A stretch of 64,000 nt of DNA from Pseudomonas sp. PSKL.D1 (GCF_028898945.1 NZ_CP118607.1:2652001-2716000); one strand, 5' to 3'; positions 38,036 through 48,343 are shown, counted from the stretch's first letter. Notes: a model not told the origin generated them from the sequence alone. Made by a program: numbers and translations.

Positions 38036-40501
38036 ACTCGGTTGGGTAGCCAAGTCACCCACCCAGATGGCAGCGCCTAGGAGGCATGTCATGGTGGCAA
38101 GTGCAACCTGCTGGCCGAGTACCTCAACAGCGACGACGGCCTGCCGCACACCATCATCGACGCCACCTACAAGTCCAAATACCTGTGGTGGAACACCCTG
38201 GCCCAGGTCGAGCGCTACCAGGACTGCTCCGGCAAAAGCACGTACTACCGCTACGACGAGCGCCAGCACCTGGTCGCCGTCACCGACGCGCTGAACCAAA
38301 CCACCACGCTGGAACGCAAACCCGACGGCGAAGTGCTGCGCATCAGCCACCCGGACGGCACGGCGGAAACCTTCAGCTACAACGTCTACGGCCAGGTGCT
38401 CAGCCACACCGACGGCAAAGGCCAGACCACCCGCCTGCTGCGCACCGCCCGCGGCCTGCCGAGCAGCCGCCAGGACGCCAAAGGCCAGCGGGTGCGTTAC
38501 GAGTACGACAAGGCTATCCGCCTGACCGCGCTGGTCAACGAAAACAACGCGGCTTACCGCTTTGCCTATGACGCCTCCGACCGGCTGAGCGAAGAAATGC
38601 GGGTGGACAACCTGACCCGGCGCTTCACCTACAACGCCGGCGGCCACCTGACCCGGCTGGATGAAATCGGCTACGGCGAAAATGCCGAACGGCCGGAACG
38701 CAGTACCGACTTCGAGCGCGACCCCATCGGCCGCTTGGTCGACAAACTCAACCAGGATGGCCGGCAGGATTTCGATTACGACATCGCCGACCGACTGCTG
38801 AGCATCCACCGCCAGCCCACCGGTACGGCCAAGCAACTGGGTATTACCGAAGAAACGCTGGCCTACACCTACGACGTGCTCGGACGGTTGACCGAGGAAA
38901 TCACCCCCGACGGCGTGCTGAAGTACGAATACGACCCGCTCAGCAACCTGACCACCCTGACCCTGCCGGACGGCCGCAAGGTCAACCACCTGTACTACGG
39001 CAGTGGCCACCTGCACCAGCTGAACGTGGACGGCCAGGTGATCAGCGACATGGAGCGTGACGACCTACACCGCGAGGTGTACCGCACGCAGGGCAAGCTG
39101 ACCAGTTGCTTCGGTTACGACGCCATGGGGCGCAAGGCGTGGCAGTATGCCTCGACCCTACCGGCCGACAAGCTCTCGCAGGTGCACAACACCGGCATCA
39201 ACACCTCGTTGCTGGTGGAGCATGCCTACAACCCGATTCACCGACGTTACCAGTACGACCCGGCCGGGGAATTGGTGCGCACGCTGGACAAGCTGCGCGG
39301 GGAGATCAAGTACAGCTACGAAGCCAACGGCCAGTTGCGCAGCCGCGATACCGGCTCATTGATCGGTAGTGAAGAATTCCGCTACGACCCGGCAGCGAAT
39401 CGTCTGGACTTCAACGCGCGGCAGTTTGACAAGGTCAAGGACAACCGGATCAAACAGTGGCGTGACCAGGAATACCGCTACGACCCGTGGGGCAACCTGA
39501 TCGAGAAAAGGTCGGGGCACAGCAAGCTGCAGCATTTGCGCTATGACTGCGAGAACCGGCTGGTGCAGGCCGAGACATGGGTAATGGGGAAGCTGGAGAG
39601 TACCGGGCATTACCGCTATGACAGCCTCGGGCGGCGGGTGGCCAAGCACGTTGAGAGAGACGGGCAGGTCGAACAGAAGCGCTTCCTGTGGCAAGGGTTG
39701 CGGATGCTGCGGGAAGAGACGCCCGGGGAGAGCATCCTGTACCTGTATGAGCCAGGGAGCTATGCGCCGTTGGCGCGGGTTGACAGCCAGGAAGGGGAAG
39801 GGCAGCGGGTTTACTACTTCCATACGGATCAGATTGGTACGCCGCTGGAACTGACGGATAGCGACGGCAAGATTGTCTGGCAAGCGACCTATCGGTCGTG
39901 GGGGACGATTGAGAGCCTGTCGGTCGATGAGGTCGAGCAGAATCTGCGCTTCCAAGGGCAGTACTCGGATGATGAAACGGGACTGCACTACAACACCTTC
40001 CGATTCTATGATCCTGAATGTGGGAGATTTATTACTCCAGATCCAATTGGGTTGGATGGAGGTGATAATCTCTACCGGTATGCGAACAATCCGATCAATT
40101 GGATCGATCCCCTTGGCTGGGTTCATGAATTAACCTCCGGGTACAATGTTTATGGGTTGTTCGATAAAGGTGCTGATAAACCATACTATGTGGGGATCAC
40201 TGATGACCTCTCCCGTCGTAGGGGCGAACATGCAGGAACGGGGAGGTTAAGTCCGGGCGCAAAAATGGTGCCTCTCGATAAAAATATTACCTATGGGGAA
40301 GCGCGAGGTTTTGAACAGGCCTACATCGAACACTATGAAACAAAAACAGGCGTGATTGGGGAGGAAATTTCGCGCAAAAATAGAGGGAACAAAATTAACT
40401 CTTACGATCACGCGAATACGACGAGAGCTCCAGCTCGCCAAGCTAATTTTGAAAATAACTTCAACAGTAAGACAAAAGCGTTGAAAGGAGGTTGTGGATG
40501 A
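38036..40501 (+). pseudogene. Orphan rhs copy 3: truncated Rhs core with a GIY-YIG nuclease tip
   Basis: Homology begins with a decayed stretch (QVTHPDGSA, then an in-frame TAG at 38078-38080). It continues from NLLAEYLN with eight residues (TDALGQMT) missing relative to the complete gene. From about 38090 the frame is open to 40501. The core ends DPIGL...IDPLGW. The 126-residue tip has NVYGLF, YYVGIT, RRRGEH, a glutamate in GFEQAYIEHY and NKINSY, in the order expected for a GIY-YIG nuclease. It has no export N-terminus or start signal, so it is probably a silent donor. Its stop overlaps the immunity start (ATGA). Confidence 0.82.
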
Positions 40502-40959
40502 GTACGTTTGAGGTGTATGAGTGGGACAAAAAAATTAAGACAAGTCTGAAGAAAATACGAAGTGGGGACATTTTCTGCTTTGCACTGAGTGGCCAAAAAT
40601 TTGGTGTAGGTCGTATCATGACAAGAAATAGTCTTGGTCATGTGGCAGAGATTTTTGAACAAAAACTCAGCCGTCCTGTCGTTAAATCACTTTCCTTTAG
40701 TCGAATGGGTGAACCTGTTATTTTGGACTCGTATTCGCTTTTCGATCGTAAAGCTGAAGGTGATTGGAGGATTGTCGCTCATGATCTGGATTATCAACCA
40801 CCGAGCGATGAGTCTGTGCGATTTGTATACGGTGTTGCCAATAATGTAAGGCTTGTTGATATCTTCGATGATGAGACGAATTTGATTGGGAGTAAAGGTG
40901 ATTATCCAGATTACTCCCCAATGGGGGATGAGGATGTGAAAGAGCATTTTAATATGTAG
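40498..40959 (+). CDS. Imm26-like immunity protein for the GIY-YIG tip
   Basis: The start at ATG 40498 overlaps the toxin stop by ATGA and sits six nt after a strong AAAGGAGG (40484-40491), so it can be translated without the toxin. The 153-residue protein shows RSGDIFCFALSGQKFGVGRIM near residues 20-40. That is the pattern of Imm26-type immunity proteins (a GDvF...l..g.yG.GrI strand pair). No membrane segment. Family call is by eye and moderate; the immunity role is well supported by position and its own ribosome site. Confidence 0.75.
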   Translation: MSTFEVYEWDKKIKTSLKKIRSGDIFCFALSGQKFGVGRIMTRNSLGHVAEIFEQKLSRPVVKSLSFSRMGEPVILDSYSLFDRKAEGDWRIVAHDLDYQPPSDESVRFVYGVANNVRLVDIFDDETNLIGSKGDYPDYSPMGDEDVKEHFNM

Positions 40960-40974
40960 CTCCGTACTTAGGTC

Positions 40975-41029
40975 CGTTCTTTAATAATTTCGATTGCCTC
41001 TGGCTCCGTTGATGTTTAAATGGGGCCAG
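40975..41029 (+). promoter_or_regulatory. Junction element 4: boxA-like motif plus hairpin
   Basis: CGTTCTTTAATAAT (40975-40988) begins only 16 nt after the immunity stop. After 11 nt, CTGGCTCC (41000-41007) pairs with GGGGCCAG (41022-41029), eight pairs with one G-T. Sequence and layout resemble junction element 1, including the word CTCTGACATT after the stem, but without hexamer expansion. A T-run (41038-41044) begins nine nt after the stem, too far for a typical terminator. Confidence 0.5.
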
Positions 41030-41077
41030 CTCTGACATTTTTTTCTGACTCATAGGTTGCGACTTCTCCTCCTATGA

Positions 41078-44000
41078 GTGCATGACGCTACCTGCGATTT
41101 GGTCGGCAACCCGGTCGACCTCACCACCGGGCGCAAACTGATCCCCGATGAAATCGACTTCAGCCTGCCCGGCCTGATGCCCATCGAGTGGTCACGCTTC
41201 TACGCCAGCGACCTGACAGTAAACAGCGTGCTCGGCCAAGGCTGGGTATTGCCCTGGGAGCAGAGCCTGCGCCGCCAGGGTGCATTCATCTATCTCACCG
41301 ACAACCAGGGGCGTGAAGTCCCGTTCGTGACCCTGCAACCGGGCGAGCGCATCTACAACCCGCACGAGCAGGTGTACCTGGTGTGCACCGAGGGCGGCCA
41401 CTACCTGCTGCAAACCCTCGACAACCTGTTCTTCTACTTCGGCGAAGTGCCCGACACCAACACCGACGTGCCGCTGCAGCGCATCGAAAACGCCCTCGGC
41501 CATTTCCTGCACTTCACCCGCACGGCAAAGGGCACGCTGACCGACATCAGCGCCACCGGTGGCACCCGTGTGCACCTGCACTACGACCACCCATTGGGCC
41601 GCCTGACCGAAATCAAACGCGTGGTCGACGACCAGGCCGTCGAAACACTCACCCAGTACCGCTACGACGAACACGGCCAACTGAACGCGGTGATCAACCG
41701 CAACGGCGACACCGTGCGCAGCTTCAGCTACGCCGAAGGCCTGATGCTCAGCCACAGCAACGCACTGGGCCTGGGCTGCCACTACCGCTGGGAAACCCTC
41801 GGCGACAAGCCCCGGGTGGTCGAGCACTGGACCAGCGACGGTGAGCATTACCACTTCCGCTACGACCTGGACGCGCGCACCAGCTGGGCCACCGACGTGC
41901 TCGGCCGCGAACTGCACGTGCAGTACAACGCCGACCACCGCGTGATCGCCAGCCGCGATTACGGCGGCGAACGCTACGCCATCGAGTTGGACGAGCAGGG
42001 CAACATGGTCGGCCTGGCCCTGCCGGACGGCAACCGCCTGCAATTCAAGTACGACGAGTTCGCCCGCCTGCTCGAAGAGACCGACCCGCTCGGGCGCAAG
42101 ATCGCCTATGAGTACCACCACCTGACCACGCTGGTGACCCAGGTCACCTACCCGGGCGGCAGCACTTGGCAGGCGAGCTACGACGACAAAGGCAACCTGC
42201 TGGCCGAAACCGACGCCCTCGGCCAGATGACCGAGTACCTCAACAGCGACGACGGCCTGCCGCACACCATCATCGACGCTACCTACAAGTCCAAGTACCT
42301 GTGGTGGAACACCCTGGCCCAGGTCGAGCGCTACCAGGACTGTTCCGGCAAAAGCACGTACTACCGCTACGACGACCGCCAGCATTTGGTCGCCGTCACC
42401 GACGCGCTAAACCAGACCACCACGCTGGAGCGCAAACCCGACGGCGAAGTGTTGCGCATCAGCCATCCGGACGGCACGGCGGAAACCTTCAGCTACAACG
42501 TCTACGGCCAGGTGCTCAGCCACACCGACGGCAAAGGCCAGACCACCCGCCTGCTGCGCACCGCCCGCGGCCTGCCGAGCAGCCGCCAGGACGCCAAGGG
42601 CCAGCGGGTACGCTACGAGTACGACAAGGCCATCCGCCTGACCGCGCTGGTCAACGAAAACAACGCGGCCTACCGCTTTGCCTATGACGCCTCCGACCGG
42701 CTGAGCGAAGAAATGCGGGTGGACAACCTGACCCGATTGGACGAAATCGGCTACGGCGAAAATGCCGAACGGCCGGAGCGCAGTACCGATTTCGAGCGCG
42801 ACCCCATCGGCCGCTTGGTCGCCAAACTCAACCAGGATGGCCGTCAGGATTTCCAGTACGACGTTGCCGACCGCCTGCTGAGCATCCACCGGCAGCCCAC
42901 CGGTACGGCCAAGCAACTGGGTATTACCGAAGAAACGCTCCAATACACCTACGACGTGCTCGGACGCTTGACCGAGGAAATCACCCCCGACGGCGTCCTG
43001 AAGTACGAATATGACCCACTCAGCAACCTGACCACGCTGACCCTGCCGGACGGCCGCAAGGTCAACCACCTGTACTACGGCAGTGGCCACCTGCACCAGC
43101 TGAACGTGGACGGCCAGGTGATCAGCGACATGGAGCGCGACGACCTGCACCGTGAGGTGTACCGCACGCAGGGCAAGCTCACCAGTTGCTTCGGTTACGA
43201 CGCCATGGGGCGCAAGGCGTGGCAGTTTGCTTCAACGTTGCCGGCCGACAAGCTGTCGCAGGTGCACAACACCGGGATCAACACTTCGTTGCTGGTGGAG
43301 CATGCGTATAACCCGATTCACCGCCGTTACCAGTACGACCCGGCCGGGGAATTGGTACGCACGCTGGACAAGCTGCGTGGCGAGATCAAGTACGACTATG
43401 AAGCCAACGGCCAGCTGCGCAGCCGTGATACCGGCTCATTGATCGGTAGTGAAGAATTCCGCTACGACGCAGCGGCCAACCGGCTGGACTTCAACGCGCG
43501 GCAGTTTGACAAGGTCAAGGACAACCGGATCAAGCAGTGGCGGGATCAGGAATACCGCTACGACCCGTGGGGCAACCTGATCGAGAAAAGGTCGGGGCAC
43601 AGCAAGCTGCAGCATTTCCGCTATGACTGCGAGAACCGGCTGGTGCAGGCCGAGACGTGGGTGATGGGGAAGCTGGAGAGTACCGGCCATTACCGCTATG
43701 ACAGCCTCGGGCGGCGGGTGGCCAAGCACGTTGAGAGAAACGGGCAGGTCGAGCAGAAGCGCTTCCTGTGGCAGGGGCTGCGGATGCTGCGGGAAGAGAC
43801 GCCCGGGCAGAGTATTTTGTACTTGTACGAGCCGGGGAGCTATTCGCCGTTGGCCCGACTGGATCAATCGGAAGGGGAAGGGCAGAAGATCTACTACTTC
43901 CATACGGATCAGATTGGGACGCCGCTGGAGCTGACCGACAGCGAGGGCAGTATCGTTTGGCAGGCGACGTATCGGTCGTGGGGGGCGATTGAGAGTTTGG

Positions 44001-44584
44001 CTGTTCGAGAGGTCGAGCAGAATTTGCGCTTCCAAGGGCAATACTTGGATGGCGAAACCGGGCTTCACTACAACACTTTCCGTTACTACAATCCCGAGGT
44101 GGGGCGTTTCGATACGCAAGATCCAATCGGTCTGACTGGCGGAGCAAATCTATATCAGTATGCGCTAAATCCAACTGCCTACATAGACCCACTGGGGCTT
44201 TCCTTTGGCTCAGGCAAGGGAACGCATAATGCTATTGCTACACTGTATGATAGCAACGGTAATGTAAAAGCAACTGGCATTTGGCAAAGTGGTAACATGA
44301 CACCCGATGAGGCAGCACTTGGCTTCCCCAAGAGCACTCTTGCTACCCACACAGAGGCGAGGATAACCCGAGAGTTGAGTCCACAAGCAGTGCCAGGCGA
44401 TAGGCTAGTTATTGAAGGTGAATATCCGCCGTGCAACAGTTGCAAGGGCAAGATGAACGCGTTTAAAGGCGCGACCGGCGCCGATGTAGAGTACAGGTGG
44501 CCGTCGAGTGATGGCGCGTCAACTGAAGTTTGGAACGGTAAAGCCAAGAAGACACAAAAAATATCTGGGTCTGGATGTAGTTAA
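41078..44584 (+). pseudogene. Orphan rhs copy 4: whole Rhs cage without PAAR end, deaminase toxin tip
   Basis: Homology to the complete gene starts at LVGNPVDLTTGRKL, residue 230 of the complete protein. The whole prePAAR-TM-PAAR-TM module is therefore missing and the cage is present from its first residue. A GTG at 41078 opens the frame but has no ribosome site. One 12-residue in-frame deletion (RFTYNAGGHLTR, near 42738) lies between short repeats. The core ends DPIGL...IDPLGL. The 127-residue tip has ATHTEARI and PPCNSCKGKM, that is HxE and PCxxC zinc ligands of the cytidine-deaminase fold, as in nucleic-acid deaminase toxins. Probably a silent donor, but the longest and best preserved one. 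Confidence 0.83.
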
Positions 44585-44597
44585 AATTGAGGGTTCT

Positions 44598-44981
44598 ATG
44601 AATGTTTTCGAAGCTTCTAGCATAAAATGTTACGAAGAAGATGGGGTGCTCGTTGTTGCTGTTGGCGATGACCCTGTCGATCCTCGCAATTATATGATCA
44701 TTACCCGCTTGGATGATGAGGATAATTTAACTGTTGATGATGGTATAGGGTTTCAGACTGCAGATGCACAGTATGAAATGGCGGGCGCCATTAAGAAAGT
44801 TTTGTTAGATGAAAATGGATTGAGGGTTGACGTGAAGCCAGAGTTTGTTGGTCATTTTGGAGGGGTGACTACTTGTGCTAAGTTTAATAATCAAACTCTA
44901 TGCCAACATGCGCATATTGCTTACCTGCGAAATGCATTGCGGGCTATATTTGATGGAAGTAAAATCGAATTTGTTTGCTAA
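44598..44981 (+). CDS. Probable immunity protein for the deaminase tip
   Basis: I start at ATG 44598 (MNVFEASSIKCYEEDG) after GAGGG; the frame is open back to 44508 but overlaps the toxin tip. The 127-residue protein is soluble, acidic in its first half (VGDDPVDPRNYMIITRLDDEDN) and has two cysteines near the end. It lies 13 nt after the toxin stop. No family is recognised. The spacer behind it is the only one in the array without a boxA-like element. Confidence 0.7.
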   Translation: MNVFEASSIKCYEEDGVLVVAVGDDPVDPRNYMIITRLDDEDNLTVDDGIGFQTADAQYEMAGAIKKVLLDENGLRVDVKPEFVGHFGGVTTCAKFNNQTLCQHAHIAYLRNALRAIFDGSKIEFVC

Positions 44982-45018
44982 GGCGTGATAACTGATGACT
45001 CTCAGAAATCTGGTCACA

Positions 45019-45577
45019 CTGAAACTGGATGATCAGGCAATCAGCGACATGGAGCGCGACGGTATGTGCCACTAGCAGGGCAAGCTCACCAGTCGCTTCG
45101 GCTATGACGCCATGTGCCGCAAGGCGTGGCAGTTTGCGTCAACGCTGCCCGCCGACAAGCTGTCGCAGGTGCACAACACCGGCATCAACACGTCGTTGCT
45201 GGTGGAGCATGCATATTACCCGATTCACCGACGTTACCATTACGACCCAGCCGGTGAACTCGTCCGCACGCTGGACAAGCTGCGCGGGGAGATCAAGTAC
45301 GACTACGAAGCCAATGGCCAGCTGCGCAGCCGCGATACCGGCTCATTGATCGGCAGTGAAGAATTGCGCTACGACCCGGCAGCGAATCGTCTGGACTTCA
45401 ACGCGCGGCAGTTTGACAAGGTCAAGGACAACCGGATCAAGCAGTGGCGCGATCATGAAAACCGCTACGACCCGTGAGGCAATTCGATCGAAAAAAGCTC
45501 GGAGCATAAGTGGGTTCACGGCAAGGGCTGTAGATACTACGTGAAGAACCGCCTAGGCAGAATATCCCAGAAATGTT
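45019..45577 (+). pseudogene. Orphan rhs copy 5: decayed fragment without toxin tip
   Basis: A roughly 560-nt Rhs-core remnant runs from a degenerate LKLDDQAISDMERD stretch to RYDP and beyond. It contains a TAG at about 45073 and a TGA at about 45475. After that it shows only weak similarity (GNSIEKSSEHKW, compare GNLIEKRSGHSK) before ending at a TAA. The core-end DPxGL motif and the toxin tip are lost. This is a dead copy; the intact small gene next to it suggests an immunity gene kept after its toxin was lost. Confidence 0.85.
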
Positions 45578-45595
45578 AAGACAGGAGTGTATTTT

Positions 45596-45943
45596 ATGAC
45601 TGATAGAAAATTCGTGGATGCGATATTTTCAGAGCTTTTCGAAAATAATTTCGTGCAGTACAAGAACTCACTCACAAAGCCAGTTAATGGCGAAACGGAT
45701 CCATATGCCAGAGCGCGGAGCTCGCTAGCGCTTTTGAGTGATGATCAAAAGATGGATGTTGTAAATTTTCTTCGGGTAGTTATAGCGGACACTGCATCTG
45801 TTTTGCTCGGCACCCTGGATGGTGTTCATTTTCCTGATAATTTTGAAGGTGAAATTCAAGTAACTTTCAATGGCGAGGAAATTCAAGGGGATTTGCAGGA
45901 TATGTTTATAGAAAGAGCTCAAGAAGATGGAGTCTATAATTAG
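45596..45943 (+). CDS. Probable orphan immunity protein retained after toxin loss
   Basis: The 115-residue protein starts at ATG 45596 with AGGAG eight nt upstream. It is acidic and soluble (DPYARARSSLALLSDDQKMDVVNFL; a strand-rich GEIQVTFNGEE later). Its size, AT-richness and place behind a dead rhs fragment match the other immunity genes in the array. An intact frame and good ribosome site in a decayed setting suggest selection for protection. The family is not recognised. Confidence 0.65.
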   Translation: MTDRKFVDAIFSELFENNFVQYKNSLTKPVNGETDPYARARSSLALLSDDQKMDVVNFLRVVIADTASVLLGTLDGVHFPDNFEGEIQVTFNGEEIQGDLQDMFIERAQEDGVYN

Positions 45944-46004
45944 TGTTTCAGCTCTCTTGCGATCCGCTGTATCTGAAATGTTGATTTTTGATGAGCAAAA
46001 TATT

Positions 46005-46048
46005 GATCTTAAAATCTTGTAGATGATCGGCTGAGACGAAAGTCTGGC
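46005..46048 (+). promoter_or_regulatory. Junction element 5 (end of array): boxA-like motif plus GAAA-tetraloop hairpin
   Basis: GATCTTAAAATCT (46005-46017) has one base fewer than the others. About 11 nt later GGCT(G)AGAC pairs with GTCTGGCC around a GAAA loop (46029-46049 region; bulged G). It shares GGCTGAGACGAAAGT with junction element 2. No rhs copy follows, so the element appears to belong to the 3' end of an immunity unit and not to the start of the next rhs copy. Confidence 0.45.
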
Positions 46049-46121
46049 CAATCAGTTTCGGCCAAGATAACGACCTCGTTCCGGGCCTCCACATGCCTAT
46101 GCCATGGCGGAGCTCCTTGGC

Positions 46122-46418
46122 TCAAATCCTTTTGAAAGTATCCCATAGCAATTGCCGGATCTCATCAAGCTCGATATTAGCCGCAACCCGCTCGGCTGCG
46201 CTCCCAGCGTCAACATAAACATCCGAGAACCCGCATTTCGTACCTGCCAAGGCTCTATACGTGGCAGCTGCCTCTTCCCAGGCTTTGCCCGCTTGAGTGG
46301 ATGAGGCTTGGAGTTTGTTGATAATCGAGTCTATCCCGCCATCGAAGTTGTAGCAGCGCTCCTGATGATAAATGGCTTTTAGCGTTTCCAGCCTTTTGAT
46401 GATTTCGTCGCGTTTCAT
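46122..46418 (-). CDS. Small soluble protein of unknown function at the array end
   Basis: I start at ATG 46416-46418 (MKRDEIIKRLETLKAIYHQE); 98 residues. It is largely helical with Ala-rich repeats (AGKAWEEAAATYRALAG), with no membrane segment. It is on the opposite strand to the rhs array and closes the island. Size and place would fit a stand-alone immunity protein or a small regulator; no family is recognised. Confidence 0.6.
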   Translation of the reverse strand: MKRDEIIKRLETLKAIYHQERCYNFDGGIDSIINKLQASSTQAGKAWEEAAATYRALAGTKCGFSDVYVDAGSAAERVAANIELDEIRQLLWDTFKRI

Positions 46419-46442
46419 CACTGTCAATCTCTTTTGGCACAT

Positions 46443-46665
46443 TCTGAGCGCTCAGGACTTGCACATTTTCCGTTGAAGCATCTGAAGCGCTCGCGAACGT
46501 CGGCCGTCATTAATGCCTGAACACCTGATTATGCATCGATCCAACACGCTTGGGTTTCAACCATTCCCCCCGATTGCGCGTCAAGCCCTTAAGGGCTCGG
46601 CCTGTTCGTTGTAGGCTACCTCCAAACTCGGCCACGCCACAGATTCAATTTAACCAAGGATCCCC
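46443..46665. other. Intergenic region without visible features
   Basis: About 220 nt between the divergent small genes. It must contain promoters for both sides. I see no terminator, repeat or conserved motif. Confidence 0.4.
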
Positions 46666-47016
46666 ATGCCCCCAAGGACGACCAAACGCCCCACCAAACC
46701 CAAACACCCCGGCGGCGCCGTCCACGACCACCTCGTGGAAATGGACTTCTGGGTAAAATGCGCCTACCTCTTCACCCCCGCGTTCCTCGCGCTATTGGCA
46801 GGCACCCACGCCATACTCCTGGCGATGTTCATCTACCCGGTCATCAGCGCGGTCTACTTCATCCTGCGCCACCGCTACCTGAAAAACGCACCGCCCGACC
46901 TGCTCAAACACGTAGTGCCCTGGAGCCACATCTACGAGGGCCGGAGCATTTCCATGATCATCCTGATCCTGTGGGCGATGGCCTGCGCCTACGGCCTGTT
47001 CAACCATTTCCGCTAG
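46666..47016 (+). CDS. Small inner-membrane protein of unknown function
   Basis: The 116-residue protein has a basic, Pro-rich start (MPPRTTKRPTKPKHPGG) and then about three hydrophobic helices (roughly residues 30-48, 50-68 and 93-112). The basic start should stay in the cytoplasm. It lies between the rhs island and the amidohydrolase cluster and shows no tie to either. The family is not recognised. Confidence 0.65.
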   Translation: MPPRTTKRPTKPKHPGGAVHDHLVEMDFWVKCAYLFTPAFLALLAGTHAILLAMFIYPVISAVYFILRHRYLKNAPPDLLKHVVPWSHIYEGRSISMIILILWAMACAYGLFNHFR

Positions 47017-47167
47017 CCATCGCAAATTCGGTTCCACACTGCGGAACCACATTCGTTTGTACTCCCTCGCCACTCGCGTTTATCTGTGGCCAAGCACGAC
47101 CTGCCTTACCCGTCGTGATCTCACAGCGAACAACAAGAACGGGACCACCCGCGCGAGGAGATTCCAC

Positions 47168-48343
47168 ATGCAGCACCATCAGCACATCCTGGCCTGGCTC
47201 AACGACGTGGCCAGCGACCTGCACGCCATCCGCCACGATATCCACGCCCACCCTGAACTCGGTTTTGAAGAAAGCCGCACCTCGGCCCTGGTGGCCACGC
47301 TGCTGCAAAAGTGGGGCTACGAAGTGCACACCGGCATCGGCAAAACCGGTGTGGTCGGCGTACTGCGCAATGGCAGCAGCCCGCGCAAGCTGGGCCTGCG
47401 CGCCGACATGGACGCGTTGCCGATCCACGAGGCAACCGGCGCTGCCTATAGCAGCCGCCACCAGGGGTGCATGCACGCCTGTGGCCACGACGGGCACACC
47501 ACCATGCTGCTGGGGGCGGCGCGTTACCTCGCGGCAACACGGCAGTTTGATGGCACGCTGACGCTGATCTTCCAGCCGGCCGAAGAGGGGCAGGGTGGGG
47601 CCGAGGCGATGCTGGTCGATGGGTTGCTGGAGCGCTTCCCGTGTGATGCGCTGTTCGGCATGCACAACATGCCGGGCTTGCCCGCAGGCCATTTGGGGTT
47701 CCGTGAGGGGCCGATGATGGCCTCCCAAGATTTGCTGACGGTCACCATCGAAGGTGTTGGCGGCCATGGCTCGATGCCGCACCTGACCGTCGACCCGCTG
47801 GTGGCGGCGGCCAGTGTGGTAATGGCGCTGCAAACGGTGGTGGCGCGCAACATCGATGCGCAGGAAGCAGCGGTGGTGACCGTGGGCGCGCTGCTGGCCG
47901 GTGAGGCGGCGAACGTGATCCCGCAGCAGGCGCTGCTGCGCCTGAGCCTGCGTGCGCTGGACGCCAAGGTGCGGGCGCAAACGCTGGAACGCGTGCGGGC
48001 CATCATCACCCAGCAGGCCGAAAGCTTTGGCTGCACCGCCACCATCGAACACCGCCCGGCCTACCCGGTGCTGGTCAACCACGCGGCGGAAAATGCCTTT
48101 GCCCACCAAGTGGGTGTCGAACTGCTGGGCGCCGACGCGGTGGACGGCAACACCCGCAAGCTGATGGGCAGCGAGGACTTTGCCTGGATGCTGCAGCGCT
48201 GCCCCGGCGCGTACCTGTTCATCGGCAATGGTGTGCAGCGGCCGATGGTGCACAACCCCGCCTATGACTTCAACGACGACATCCTGCTGACCGGCGCCGC
48301 CTACTGGGGCGCGCTGACCGAGAGCTGGCTCAAGCCGGCCTGA
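47168..48343 (+). CDS. M20-family metal amidohydrolase (hippurate hydrolase-like)
   Basis: I start at ATG 47168 (MQHHQHILAWLNDVASDL) after GAGGAG; 391 residues. Metal-binding and catalytic motifs of M20D peptidases are present: HAHPELGFEE, ADMDALPIHE, MHACGHDGHTTMLLGAA and QPAEEGQGGAEAM. Such enzymes hydrolyse N-acyl amino acids such as hippurate or indole-acetyl conjugates. The product is cytoplasmic, with no signal peptide. It is followed by an MHS transporter, an amidase and an IclR regulator, so the four genes probably take up and hydrolyse one amide substrate; the substrate is unknown. Confidence 0.9.
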   Translation: MQHHQHILAWLNDVASDLHAIRHDIHAHPELGFEESRTSALVATLLQKWGYEVHTGIGKTGVVGVLRNGSSPRKLGLRADMDALPIHEATGAAYSSRHQGCMHACGHDGHTTMLLGAARYLAATRQFDGTLTLIFQPAEEGQGGAEAMLVDGLLERFPCDALFGMHNMPGLPAGHLGFREGPMMASQDLLTVTIEGVGGHGSMPHLTVDPLVAAASVVMALQTVVARNIDAQEAAVVTVGALLAGEAANVIPQQALLRLSLRALDAKVRAQTLERVRAIITQQAESFGCTATIEHRPAYPVLVNHAAENAFAHQVGVELLGADAVDGNTRKLMGSEDFAWMLQRCPGAYLFIGNGVQRPMVHNPAYDFNDDILLTGAAYWGALTESWLKPA

